A stretch of 64,000 nt of DNA from the NCBI GenBank assembly GCA_963680875.1, contig OY804578.1:3162001-3226000 (forward strand), given 5' to 3'. Below the pieces are notes generated by a model. It was not told the DNA's origin. It made no database searches and worked only from the letters and a program-made list of their open reading frames with translations. Numbering within the stretch: position 1 is the first letter of the stretch; the number at the start of each line of letters is the position of its first letter. The translations under genes and the position numbers were made by a program. Source of the DNA: Bathymodiolus brooksi (Eukaryota > Mollusca > Bivalvia > Mytilida > Modiolidae). Below are positions 1 to 9,200 of the stretch, one piece after another.

Positions 1-900
1 TGAAACATTTTTCCCATAGGGTCTAATGTTAAACTAAGTCCTGCCGTAGCCGCCATTTTGAATTTCATATCGGAACAAAAAACCTTAAAATTGTAGAGGA
101 CCATCCAATGAACATTCATGTACAGTTTGGCTTTAATCATATTTGTAGTTTCTGAGTAGAAGGCATTTGAATATTTTCCCATAGGGTCCAATGTTAATCT
201 ATGTCCTGCGGTGGCGGCCATCTTGGATTCCCGACCGGCATAAAAAACAGAAAATTTGTAGAGGACCTTCCAATGATCATTCCTGGGCAGTTTGGTTTCA
301 ATTATCCAAGTGGTTTCAGAGAAGAAGCATTTTGAAACATTTTTCCCATAGGGTCCAATGTTAAACTAAGTCCTGCCGTAGCCGCCATTTTGAATTTCAT
401 ATCGGAACAAAAAACCTTAAGATTGTAGAGGACCATCCAATGAACATTCATGTACAGTTTGGCTTTAATCATATTTGTAGTTTCTGAGAAGAAGGCATTT
501 GAACATTTTCCCATAGGGTCCAATGTTAATCTATGTCCTGCGATGGCGGCCATCTTGGATTTCCGATCGGCATAAAAAACAGTAACTTGGTAAAGGACAT
601 TCCAATGATCATTCCTTTACAGTTTGGGTTCAGTCAGTTCATTAGTTTCAGAGAAGAAGATCTTTGAAATTTCAGCCAATCAGAGCATATTATTGGCCTT
701 GGCAGCCATATTGAATATCCGACTGGAACGAAAAACAGTAACTTTGTAGAGGACCATCCAAGGAACATTCCTGCTAAGTTCGGTTCCAATCGGCCAAGTG
801 GTTTCGGAGAAGAAGCTTGAAATGTGAAAAGTTTACAGACGACAGACGACGGACGCCAAGTGATGGCAATAGTTCACATGGACCTTTGGTCCAGGTGAAC
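1..900 (+). mobile_element. Dispersed repeat, 3' part, with ~165-bp tandem subunits
   Basis: Five related subunits begin near 1, 167, 333, 499 and 664. Subunits 1 and 3 are almost identical at a spacing of 332 bp, as are 2 and 4, so the element is a repeated dimer. Each carries a CCCATAGGGTC-like start, a GGCGGCCAT or GCCGCCATTTTG core, and a TAGAGGACCATCC-like segment. Subunit 5 is diverged and leads into a GACGACAGACGACGGACGCC tract at about 838-856 and a hairpin that ends the element. The left end lies outside the window. No transposase or reverse transcriptase is coded, so it is probably a non-autonomous element. The tract and terminal hairpin resemble dispersed repeats common in bivalve genomes; this is recognition from memory, not a search. 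Short open frames inside it (for example 302-553 on the minus strand) are incidental. Confidence 0.7.
872..900. repeat. Terminal hairpin of the dispersed element
   Basis: The arms GTTCACATGGACC (872-884) and GGTCCAGGTGAAC (888-900) pair over 13 bp with one mismatch and a TTT loop. The hairpin marks the element's right edge. It is followed at once by TAACAAAG, the first bases of the 38-bp minisatellite. Confidence 0.85.
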
Positions 901-902
901 TA

Positions 903-1516
903 ACAAAGGGCTCCCTATGTTGTGGTCATGTCACGACAAAACAAAGTGCTCCCTATCTTGTGGTCATGTCATGACAAAACAAAGTGCTCCCTATGTTGTG
1001 GTCATGTCACGACAAAATAAAGTGCTCCCTATGTTGTGGTCATGTCATGACAAAACAAACAAAGGGCTCCCTATGTTGTGGTCATGTCACGACAAAACAA
1101 AGTGCTCCCTATCTTGTGGTCATGTCATGACAACACAAAGTGCTCCCTATGTTGTGGTCATGTCATGACAAAACAAAGTGCTCCCTATGTTGTGGTCATG
1201 TCACGACAAAACAAAGTGCTCCCTATGTTGTGGTCATGTCATGACAAAACAAAGTGCTCCCTATGTTGTGGTCATGTCACGACAAAACAAAGCGCTCCCT
1301 ATGTTGTGGTCATGTCACGACAAAACAAAGCGCTCCCTATGTTGTGGTCATGTCACGACAAAACAAAGCGCTCCCTATGTTGTGGTCATGTCAACACAAA
1401 ACAAAGTGCTCCCTATGTTGTGGTCATGTCACGACAAAACAAAGCGCTCCCTATGTTGTGGTCATGTCACGACAAAACAAAGCGCTCCCTATGTTGTGGT
1501 CATGTCATGACAAAAC
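903..1516. repeat. 38-bp minisatellite, 16 units
   Basis: CTCCCTAT recurs at 911, 949, 987, 1025, 1067, 1105 and then every 38 bp to 1485. One spacing is 42 bp because of an extra AAAC. Each unit contains GTTGTGGTCATGTCA followed by TGACA or CGACA. Units with TCATGACA hold the perfect palindrome TGTCATGACA. Later units carry AAAGCGCTCC instead of AAAGTGCTCC, so neighbouring units have been homogenised. The open frames of up to about 150 codons across it are translations of the repeat in shifting frames and are not genes. Confidence 0.95.
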
Positions 1517-1808
1517 CAGTCTTCGAAATAAGGCGGTAGTCCGAAGCCCGTGGCGTGTAAAATTGTACACGGGCGTATAAAATGAGTAGTTCCACAAGTC
1601 CGACAGGCCTGTGAAAAAAGTCATATAGTTTCAAAAGTTGATTTCATAAGATATTGTGTGTAGATATTTAGTTTATTGTTCTCCGTTTTCAGTTGCTACC
1701 GAGTCAATGCAAAAAATGGGTAGGCAAACAAGTCCTTTTAAGAATTTCCGATATTCGAAATAGATTTAGGTGTGTGTTTATTGCAATTTGATTGGTTGAT
1801 ATTTTTAG

Positions 1809-1930
1809 GAAATTACTATCATGTAGGTTTTAAAAAAGGACGAGAAGCAGGGCTCACGTTAGAGGGCGAAGTAGTTGCGTTGGGAAGGTTGACTTCGATT
1901 TCTCGTTGGTCAAAAGCGAAGTTCAAGTAG
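1809..1930 (+). pseudogene. Exon-like open stretch, unrecognised
   Basis: After a plausible 3' splice site (TTGATATTTTTAG ending at 1808), a frame runs from codon 1811 to a TAG at 1928-1930, about 39 codons. It lies in the only CpG- and GC-richer patch of the spacer and reads as a mixed, protein-like composition with runs such as EGEVVALGRLTSISRW. The same frame is open further upstream to about 1740 without an in-frame ATG. I recognise no family. It could be a terminal exon, a decayed gene or transposon fragment, or chance. No poly(A) signal follows closely. Confidence 0.15.
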
Positions 1931-2800
1931 CCTTGAAATTTTGAAGAGTCGCCCTATGTTGCCCGCGTATTTTTGCCACGTGCCATTCATGAAAATCTTG
2001 ACATTGTGTTTATTGAATTCTATGTTATTCATTAAGTATTTTGAAAGTGACTTTCTTGAAAAGTAATCCATTTCGGTTTAAAGAAACTTTAATTTCGTTC
2101 AAAATCAAATAAAAATGGCACCACGAGAAAGGGGGCGCAATCAGACACTGTGCTATGGGAAATGTTGATTGAAGCTACTTTTAACCAAACAAACTTTTGA
2201 TTAATTTTTTTCTCAATTCTGTGACATAAAGTCTGAGTTCTCATATATAATATGTTCATATTTGAGAAGGTTGGTAATTCAAAATTCGTTGAAATGCACG
2301 GAGACACTTCAGATTTTTTTCGATCCGCTTCCAAATCCGATGGGTATTTTTTTTTTTATTAATTGCAATCTATTTATAGAACTGTTGCTGACAGACCTGT
2401 GTCTACGTTAAGGGTTAATACCTCTGCAGTTAGAAAATAGACTTTGAACTACAGTAGTTTTGTTCCATTGTTGCACTCTAATTTGAGGTCTGACAAATAA
2501 TAATTACAATCTTTACTTTAAGTTGCTTCAGTTTATGACTGTCAGTGTCAATATACGTTCGTGCTATATTTGCATTCCCTAGCTTTCTATATATACATAT
2601 GTAGTTGGACCGTTGAGCAAATTGGAATATACTGTACATATTTCTTCTGCTGAAGGCTACACAAATACGACTTTTTGCATTTTGTGTGGTATTAATTCAA
2701 AGCATAGAGATATTTAAAAAAAAGAAGGGGGGTACATATTAAAAATTATCCCCAAATTATATGTCTCACGCAATGATGACACCACAAGTTTTTGTTATAA

Positions 2801-2917
2801 GAGTCTTATAACAATATTGGTTGTGATGATGATCAGGTGGAGGATGTGGACAGTGATGATATGGAATATACTGAGGATGCTATTGACAATATGATTTTAG
2901 AATTTTCAGGAGATTAA
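2801..2917 (+). CDS. Acidic C-terminal exon-like open frame, unrecognised
   Basis: A 38-codon frame follows an in-frame TAA at 2798-2800 and ends at TAA 2915-2917. It has no ATG near its beginning, so if real it is a terminal exon. Fifteen of 38 residues are Asp or Glu and none is Lys or Arg. The middle reads DDDQVEDVDSDDMEYTEDA and the end ILEFSGD, like the acidic tail of a nuclear or transposon-coded protein. Possible acceptors are the TTATAAG just after 2798 and GATGATCAG ending at 2836. No canonical AATAAA lies just downstream. The function is unknown. A decayed copy or a chance GAT-rich run remains possible. Confidence 0.25.
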   Translation, partial: ESYNNIGCDDDQVEDVDSDDMEYTEDAIDNMILEFSGD

Positions 2918-3096
2918 TATAAACATGAATCCAAAATAAGTGTCTTTTTGTGATTTTTACTTGCATTCTGGTCTTACCTAATGCATAATTGACATGTCCA
3001 CATAATATTTGGTACATCATCATGTTTTGAGTTTTGGTGGTTTGAATTAATGGTCATTAATGTAGTTTTCAAATTCGGGCCTGTAGAATTGATGGT

Positions 3097-3126
3097 GGGC
3101 CTGTAAATATTTGAACTTACAGGCCC
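3097..3126. repeat. Perfect 10-bp hairpin next to the 42-bp array
   Basis: GGGCCTGTAA (3097-3106) and TTACAGGCCC (3117-3126) are perfect inverted copies around a 10-base loop. A second arm, CGGGCCTGTA at 3076-3085, can pair with the same right arm, so two alternative stems compete. It lies about 45 bp before the 42-bp minisatellite. Confidence 0.75.
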
Positions 3127-3170
3127 GGTGAGCTTGTAAGGTAAAAAGTTAAGCGTGAAGACTGCAAAAC

Positions 3171-4118
3171 TAACAAAGTGCTCCCTATGTTGTGGTCATG
3201 TCATGGTAAAACAAACAAAGTGCTCCCTATGTTGTGGTTATGTCATCGCACAACAAACAAAGTGCTCCCTATGTTGTGGTCATGCCATGACAAAACAAAC
3301 AAAGTGCTCCCTATGTTCTTGTCATGTCATGGCAAAACAAACAAAGTGCTCCATATGTTGTGGCCACGTCATGACAAAACAAACAAAGTGCTCTTAATGT
3401 TGTGGCCATGTCATGACAAAACAAAGTGCTCCCTATGTTCTGCTCATGTCATGGCAAAACAAACAAAGTGCTCCCTATGTTGTGGTCATGTCATGGCACA
3501 ACAAACAAAGTGCTCCCTATGTTGTGGTCATGTCATGACAAAACAAACAAAGTGCTCCCTATGTTGTGGTCATGTCATGGCACAACAAACAAAGTGCTCA
3601 CTATGTTGTGATCATGTCATAACAAAACAAACAAAGTGTTCCCTATGTTGTGGTCATGTCATGACAAAACAAAGTGCTCACTATGTTGTGGTCATGTCAT
3701 GACAAAACAAACAAAGTGCTCCCTATGTTGTGGTCATGTCATGACAAAACAAACAAAGTGCTCCCTATGTTGTGGTCATCATGTCATGACAAAACAAAGT
3801 GCTCCCTATGTTGTGGTCATGTCATGTCAAAACAAACAAAGTGCTCACTATGTTGTGGTCATGTCATGACAAAACAAACAAAGTGCTCCCTATGTTGTGG
3901 TCATGACAAAACAAACAAAGTGCTCCCTACGTTGTGGTCATGTCATGACAAAACAAAGTGCTCCCTATGTTGTGGTCATGTCATGACAAAAGAAACAACG
4001 TGCTCCCTATGTTGTGGTCATGTCATGACAAAACAAACAAAGGGCTCCCTATGTTGTGGTCATGTCATGACAAAACAAACAAAGTACTCCCTATGATGTG
4101 GTCATGTCATGGCACAAT
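3171..4118. repeat. 42-bp minisatellite, 23 units, sister of the 38-bp array
   Basis: The CTCCCTATGTTGTGG block recurs at 3181, 3223, 3265, 3307 and so on to 4087. Most spacings are 42 bp, with 37-, 38- and 41-bp variants. The unit is the 38-bp unit of the earlier array plus AAAC. Because 42 is a multiple of three, frames persist, giving a cysteine-rich 14-residue period (KCSLCCGHVMTKQT). Many units keep the TGTCATGACA palindrome, while others have CATGGCA. The units are more diverged from one another than in the first array. I regard the open frames as non-genic. Confidence 0.95.
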
Positions 4119-4188
4119 CAATTATGGCTTCAATAAATCATTTCCAATCTAATAAAGCAAGAAGAACATGAAAGAAAGTGACAAAATT
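4119..4188. other. Short spacer with two AATAAA hexamers
   Basis: Seventy bases separate two arrays. AATAAA occurs at 4132-4137 and 4151-4156 on the plus strand. With no gene ending nearby, I do not assign them a role as poly(A) signals. Confidence 0.4.
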
Positions 4189-4558
4189 GATACCTCAAGC
4201 ACACAAATACATGACTGCTAACTTTGATACCTCTAGCACACAAATACATGACTGCTAACTTTGATACCTCTAGCACACAAATACATGACTGCTAACTTTG
4301 ATACCTCTAGCACACAAATACATGACTGCTATCTTTGATACCTCTAGCACAGAAATACATGATTGCTAACTTTGATACCTCTAGCACACAAATACATGAC
4401 TGCTAACTTTGATACCTCTAGCACACAAATACATGACTGCTAACTTTGATACCTCTAGCACACAAATACATGACTGCTAACTTTGATACCTCTAGCACAC
4501 AAATACATGACTGCTAACTTTGATACCTCTAGCACACAAATACATGACCGCTAACTTT
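4189..4558. repeat. 37-bp minisatellite, 10 units
   Basis: GATACCTCTAGCACACAAAT repeats at exact 37-bp spacing from 4189 to 4522, followed each time by ACATGACTGCTAACTTT. Units differ by single bases (CTCAAG in the first, ATCTTT, AGAAAT, GACCGC in the last), so the array is young or strongly homogenised. Confidence 0.95.
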
Positions 4559-4975
4559 GCTGACCTGATAATGACACTTTAACAAAAAGTTGCTAAGTTA
4601 AACTAGTTTAATGAGTCCAAACCATTTGGATGAACAACTTGAGTGCACATGTGTTTTATATGTCCAGAACAAAGAACTAAGAAAGAAGTCATGACCTTGC
4701 TTTCCAATGTTATATGTCGTGGTCTATTTTGTGTTCAGTGAGTGAAGAGTGATTGTTTGTTTTGTTGATATTTGGTGGAATTGCTTCATAATCCAATATA
4801 AGAATGCACAATAATGAATTAATGTATATAATTTATATCTATAAACATTTTACGATACACATGTTCCTATGACATTATTTCAGTCGATCACTTGTATTGT
4901 GTGAATGAACACAAATTTACTTTAAAATTAAAATCTATTAGATTAATAAAACCTGATTATTTATAGTGTTAATTA
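4559..4975 (-). other. AT-rich stretch, probable intron downstream of the FN3 exon
   Basis: This single-copy AT-rich sequence follows the splice donor of the minus-strand FN3 exon and so is intronic in that gene. I found no second exon, RNA gene or inverted repeat in it. Confidence 0.5.
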
Positions 4976-4981
4976 ACATAC
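4976..4981 (-). promoter_or_regulatory. Splice donor of the FN3 exon
   Basis: Read on the minus strand, the exon ends ...GGAGAAG and is followed by GTATGT, a near-perfect 5' splice site. The break falls after the first base of a codon (phase 1), the usual phase at the C-terminal edge of FN3-domain exons. Confidence 0.8.
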
Positions 4982-5186
4982 CTTCTCCAGTCTGCATGAC
5001 AGTAGACTGTGATGGGCGACATCTTCCTGGTTTTGATACAGCTACTATCAACTTGTAAGATTCACAAGCATGTAGATTATTAATTAACGTGAAGGTTTGG
5101 CCTGTGATATATTTCCTTGAAGCTTTCGTAGAAAAGGTGTTATCTTCCATATCTAATGGTTTGTAATCATAAAACAGTGTGTAATC
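4982..5186 (-). CDS. Exon coding the C-terminal half of a fibronectin type III domain
   Basis: This 205-bp exon codes 68 residues and one base. The fold is recognisable. A strand-C-like DYTLFYDY starts it. The E-F region TFTLINNLHACESYKLIVAV contains the FN3 tyrosine corner (Leu38 followed six residues later by Tyr44). A Gly at 54 follows, then a G strand ending STVMQTGE, the usual edge of an FN3 unit. Cys41 and Cys56 could form a disulfide, fitting a secreted or cell-surface protein such as an adhesion molecule, receptor kinase or receptor phosphatase; which one cannot be told. The A-B strands with the conserved Trp should lie in an upstream exon at higher coordinates, which I do not see. 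I chose the start at the last ATTACAG acceptor, which keeps the FN3 frame. The first 17 bases are identical to the adjoining 28-bp repeat. FN3 is established family knowledge; the assignment is from motif reading only. Confidence 0.75.
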
Positions 5187-6224
5187 CTGTAATATAGTAA
5201 AACAGTGTGTAATCCTGTAATACAGTAAAACAGTGTGTAATCCTGTAATATAGTAAAACAGTGTGTAATCCTGTAATATAGTAAAACAGTGTGTAATCCT
5301 GTAATATAGTAAAACAGTGTGTAATCCTGTAATACAGTAAAACAGTGTGTAATCCTGTAATATAGTAAAACAGTGTGTAATCCTGTAATATAGTAAAACA
5401 GTGTGTAATCCTGTAATATAGTAAAACAGTGTGTAATCCTGTAATATAGTAAAACAGTGTGTAATCCTGTAATATAGTAAAACAGTGTGTAATCCTGTAA
5501 TATAGTAAAACAGTGTGTAATCCTGTAATATAGTAAAACAGTGTGTAATCCTGTAATATAGCAAAACAGTGTGTAATCCTGTAATATAGTAAAACAGTGT
5601 GTAATCCTGTAATATAGTAAAACAGTGTGTAATCCTGTAAATATAGTAAAACAGTGTGTAATCCTGTAATACAGTAAAACAGTGTGTAATCCTGTAATAT
5701 AGTAAAACAGTGTGTAATCCTGTAAATATAGTAAAACAGTGTGTAATCCTGTAATATAGTAAAACAGTGTGTAATCCTGTAATATAGTAAAACAGTGTGT
5801 AATCCTGTAAATATAGTAAAACAGTGTGTATTCCTGTAAATATAGTAAAACAGTGTGTAATCCTGTAATATAGCAAAACAGTGTGTAATCCTGTAAATAT
5901 AGTAAAACAGTGTGTAATCCTGTAATATAGTAAAACAGTGTGTAATCCTGTAATACAGTAAAACAGTGTGTAATCCTGTAATATAGTAAAACAGTGTGTA
6001 ATCCTGTAAATATAGTAAAACAGTGTGTAATCCTGTAAATATAGTAAAACAGTGTGTAATCCTGTAAATATAGTAAAACAGTGTGTAATCCTGTAAATAT
6101 AGTAAAACAGTGTGTAATCCTGTAATATAGTAAAACAGTGTGTAATCCTGTAATATAGTAAAACAGTGTGTAATCCTGTAATATAGTAAAACAGTGTGTA
6201 ATCCTGTAAATATAGTAAAACAGG
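5175..6224 (-). repeat. 28-bp minisatellite of a splice-acceptor/exon-start unit, 37 units
   Basis: CAGTGTG recurs on the plus strand from 5175 to 6192. The first 16 spacings are all exactly 28 bp; 29-bp spacings (an extra A, CTGTAAATATAG) first appear at 5623-5652 and are interspersed to the far end. On the minus strand each unit reads TTTTACTATATTACAG then GATTACACAC, that is acceptor plus start of the FN3 exon. The unit has no stop codon in any minus-strand frame, so a long open frame through it means nothing by itself. Occasional units have TACAGT or TAGCAA changes. A truncated unit at 6221 abuts the 71-bp satellite. Confidence 0.9.
5187..5204 (-). promoter_or_regulatory. 3' splice site inside the last 28-bp unit
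   Basis: On the minus strand TTTTACTATATTACAG precedes the exon's GATTAC. It has a T-rich tract, a TACTAT that could act as branch site and a CAG end. Every other unit of the array carries the same or nearly the same sequence, so this site is one of about 37 candidates. Confidence 0.55.
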
Positions 6225-9200
6225 GTTAGTTTAGTACTGTCTATAACATGTTGTGGTGTCTTCTATACCACTTTATATATTCTACTATCTATAGACACAG
6301 TTTAGTACTGTCTATAACATGTTGTGGTGTCTTCTATACCACTTTATATATTCTACTATCTACAGACACAGTTTAGTACTGTCTATAACATGTTGTGGTG
6401 TCTTCTATACCACTTTATATATTCTACTATCTACAGACACAGTTTAGTACTGTCTAGAACATGTTGTGGTGTCTTCTATACCACTTTATATATTCTACTA
6501 TCTACAGACACAGTTTAGTACTGTCTAGAACATGTTGTGGTCTCTTCTATACCACTTTATATATTCTACTATCTATAGACACAGTTTAGTACTGTCTAGA
6601 ACATGTTGTGGTCTCTTCTATACCACTTTATATATTCTACTATCTACAGACACAGTTTAGTACTGTCTAGAACATGTTGTGGTGTCTTCTATACCACTTT
6701 ATATATTCTACTATCTACAGACTTACCAGTTTAGTACCGTCTATAACATGTTGTGGTGTCTTCTATACCACTTTATATATTCTACTATCTACAGACACAG
6801 TTTAGTACTGTCTATAACATGTTGTGGTTTCTGCTATACCACTTTATATATTCTACTATCTACAGACACAGTTTAGTACTGTCTAGAACATGTTGTGGTG
6901 TCTTCTATACCACTTTATATATTCTACTATATACATACACAGTTTAGTACTGTCTATAACATGTTGTGGTGTCTTCTATACCACTTTATATATTCTACTA
7001 TCTACAGACACAGTTTAGTACTGTCTAGAACATGTTGTGGTGTCTTCTATACCACTTTATATATTCTACTATATACAGACACAGTTTAGTACTGTCTATA
7101 ACATGTTGTGGTGTCTTCTATACCACTTTATATATTCTACTATCTACAGACACTGTTTAGTACTGTCTATAACATGTTGTGGTGTCTTCTATACCACTTT
7201 ATATATTCTACTATCTATAGACACAGTTTAGTACCGTCTATAACATGTTGTGGTCTCTTCTATACCACTTTATATATTCTACTATCTACAGACACAGTTT
7301 AGTACTGTCTAGAACATGTTGTGGTGTCTTCTATACCACTTTATATATTCTACTATCTACAGACACAGTTTAGTACTGTCTATAACATGTTGTGGTGTCT
7401 TCTATACCACTTTATATATTCTACCATCTACAGACACAGTTTAGTACTGTCTATAACATGTTGTGGTGTCTTCTATACCACTTTATATATTCGACTATCT
7501 ACAGACACAGTTTAGTACTGTCTATAACATGTTGTGGTGTCTTCTATACCACTTTATATATTCTACCATCTACAGACACAGTTTAGTACTGTCTAGAACA
7601 TGTTGTGGTGTCTTCTATACCACTTTATATATTCTACTATCTACAGACACAGTTTAGTACTGTCTATAACATGTTGTGGTGTCTTCTATACCACTTTATA
7701 TATTCTACTATCTACAGACAGTTTAGTACTGTCTATAACATGTTGTGGTCTCTTCTATACCACTTTATATATTCTACTATCTACAGACACAGTTTAGTAC
7801 TGTCTAGAACATGTTGTGGTCTCTTCTATACCACTTTATATATTCTACCATCTACAGACACAGTTTAGTACTGTCTATAACATGTTGTGGTGTCTTCTAT
7901 ACCACTTTATATATTCTACTATCTACAGACAGTTTAGTACTGTCTATAACATGTTGTGGTCTCTTCCATACCACTTTATATATTCTACTATCTACAGACA
8001 CAGTTTAGTACTGTCTATAACATGTTGTGGTGTCTTCTATACCACTTTATATATTCTACTATCTACAGACAGTTTAGTACTGTCTAGAACATGTTGTGGT
8101 GTCTTCTATACCACTTTATATATTCTACTATCTACAGACACAGTTTAGTACTGTCTATAACATGTTGTGGTGTCTTCTATACCACTTTATATATTCTACT
8201 ATCTACAGACACAGTTTAGTACTGTCTATAACATGTTGTGGTGTCTTCTATACCACTTTATATATTATACTATCTACAGACACAGTTTAGTACGGTCTAT
8301 AACATGTTGTGGTGTCTTCTATACCACTTTATATATTCTACTATCTACAGACACAGTTTAGTACTGTCTATAACATGTTGTGGTGTCTTCTATACCACTT
8401 TATATATTCTACTATCTACAGACACAGTTTAGTACTGTCTAGAACATGTTGTGGTGTCTTCTATACCACTTTATATATTCTACTATCTACAGACACAGTT
8501 TAGTACTGTCTAGAACATGTTGTGGTGTCTTCTATACCACTTTATATATTCTACTATCTACAGACACAGTTTAGTACTGTCTATAACATGTTGTGGTGTC
8601 TTCTATACCACTTTATATATTCTACTATCTACAGACACAGTTTAGTACTGTCTATAACATGTTGTGGTGTCTTCTATACCACTTTATATATTCTACTATC
8701 TACAGACACAGTTTAGTACTGTCTAGAACATGTTGTGGTGTCTTCTATACCACCTTATATATTCTATTATCTAGACACAGTTTAGTACTGTCTAGAACAT
8801 GTTGTGGTTTCTTCTATACCACTTTATATATTCTACTATCTACAGACACAGTTTAGTACTGTCTAGAACATGTTGTGGTCTCTTCTATACCACTTAATAT
8901 ATTCTACTATCTACAGACACAGTTTAGTACTGTCTAGAACATGTTGTGGTGTCTTCTATACCACTTTATATATTCTACTATCTACAGACACAGCTTAGTA
9001 CTGTCTAGAACATGTTGTGGTGTCTTCTATGCCACTTTATATATTCTACTATCTACAGACACAGTTTAGTACTGTCTATAACATGTTGTGGTGTCTTCTA
9101 TACCACTTTATATATTCTACTATCTACAGACACAGTTTAGTACTGTCTAGAACATGTTGTGGTGTCTTCTATACCACTTTATATATTCTACTATCTACAG

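Larger units (their letters stand above)
1517..3170. other. Single-copy spacer between two related minisatellites
   Basis: This 1.65-kb stretch separates the 38-bp and 42-bp versions of one minisatellite family. It is AT-rich, with a CpG-richer patch at about 1840-1970. A hairpin sits just after the first array, with arms GCCCGTG (1546-1552) and CACGGGC (1568-1574). Two exon-like stretches (1809-1930 and 2801-2917) and a hairpin (3097-3126) are listed separately. An open frame on the minus strand at 2089-2334 has no recognisable motif and no supporting splice sites, so I do not call it. I see no RNA gene. Confidence 0.7.

Noticed and set aside
302..553. 83-codon minus-strand frame
   Set aside because: Lies wholly inside the dispersed repeat subunits and reflects their near-duplicate sequence.
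903..1580. Open frames of 83-153 codons with a cysteine-rich period
   Set aside because: Pure translations of the 38-bp repeat cycling through frames; the nucleotide unit, not the protein, is conserved.
2089..2334. 81-codon minus-strand frame
   Set aside because: No motif, no splice or promoter support; length is not exceptional for the composition.
4938..5876. A single 312-codon minus-strand protein
   Set aside because: Only the part from 5186 to 4982 is exon-like. The rest is 28-bp repeat, open in every frame, and the 3' end reads through a strong GTATGT donor into intron.
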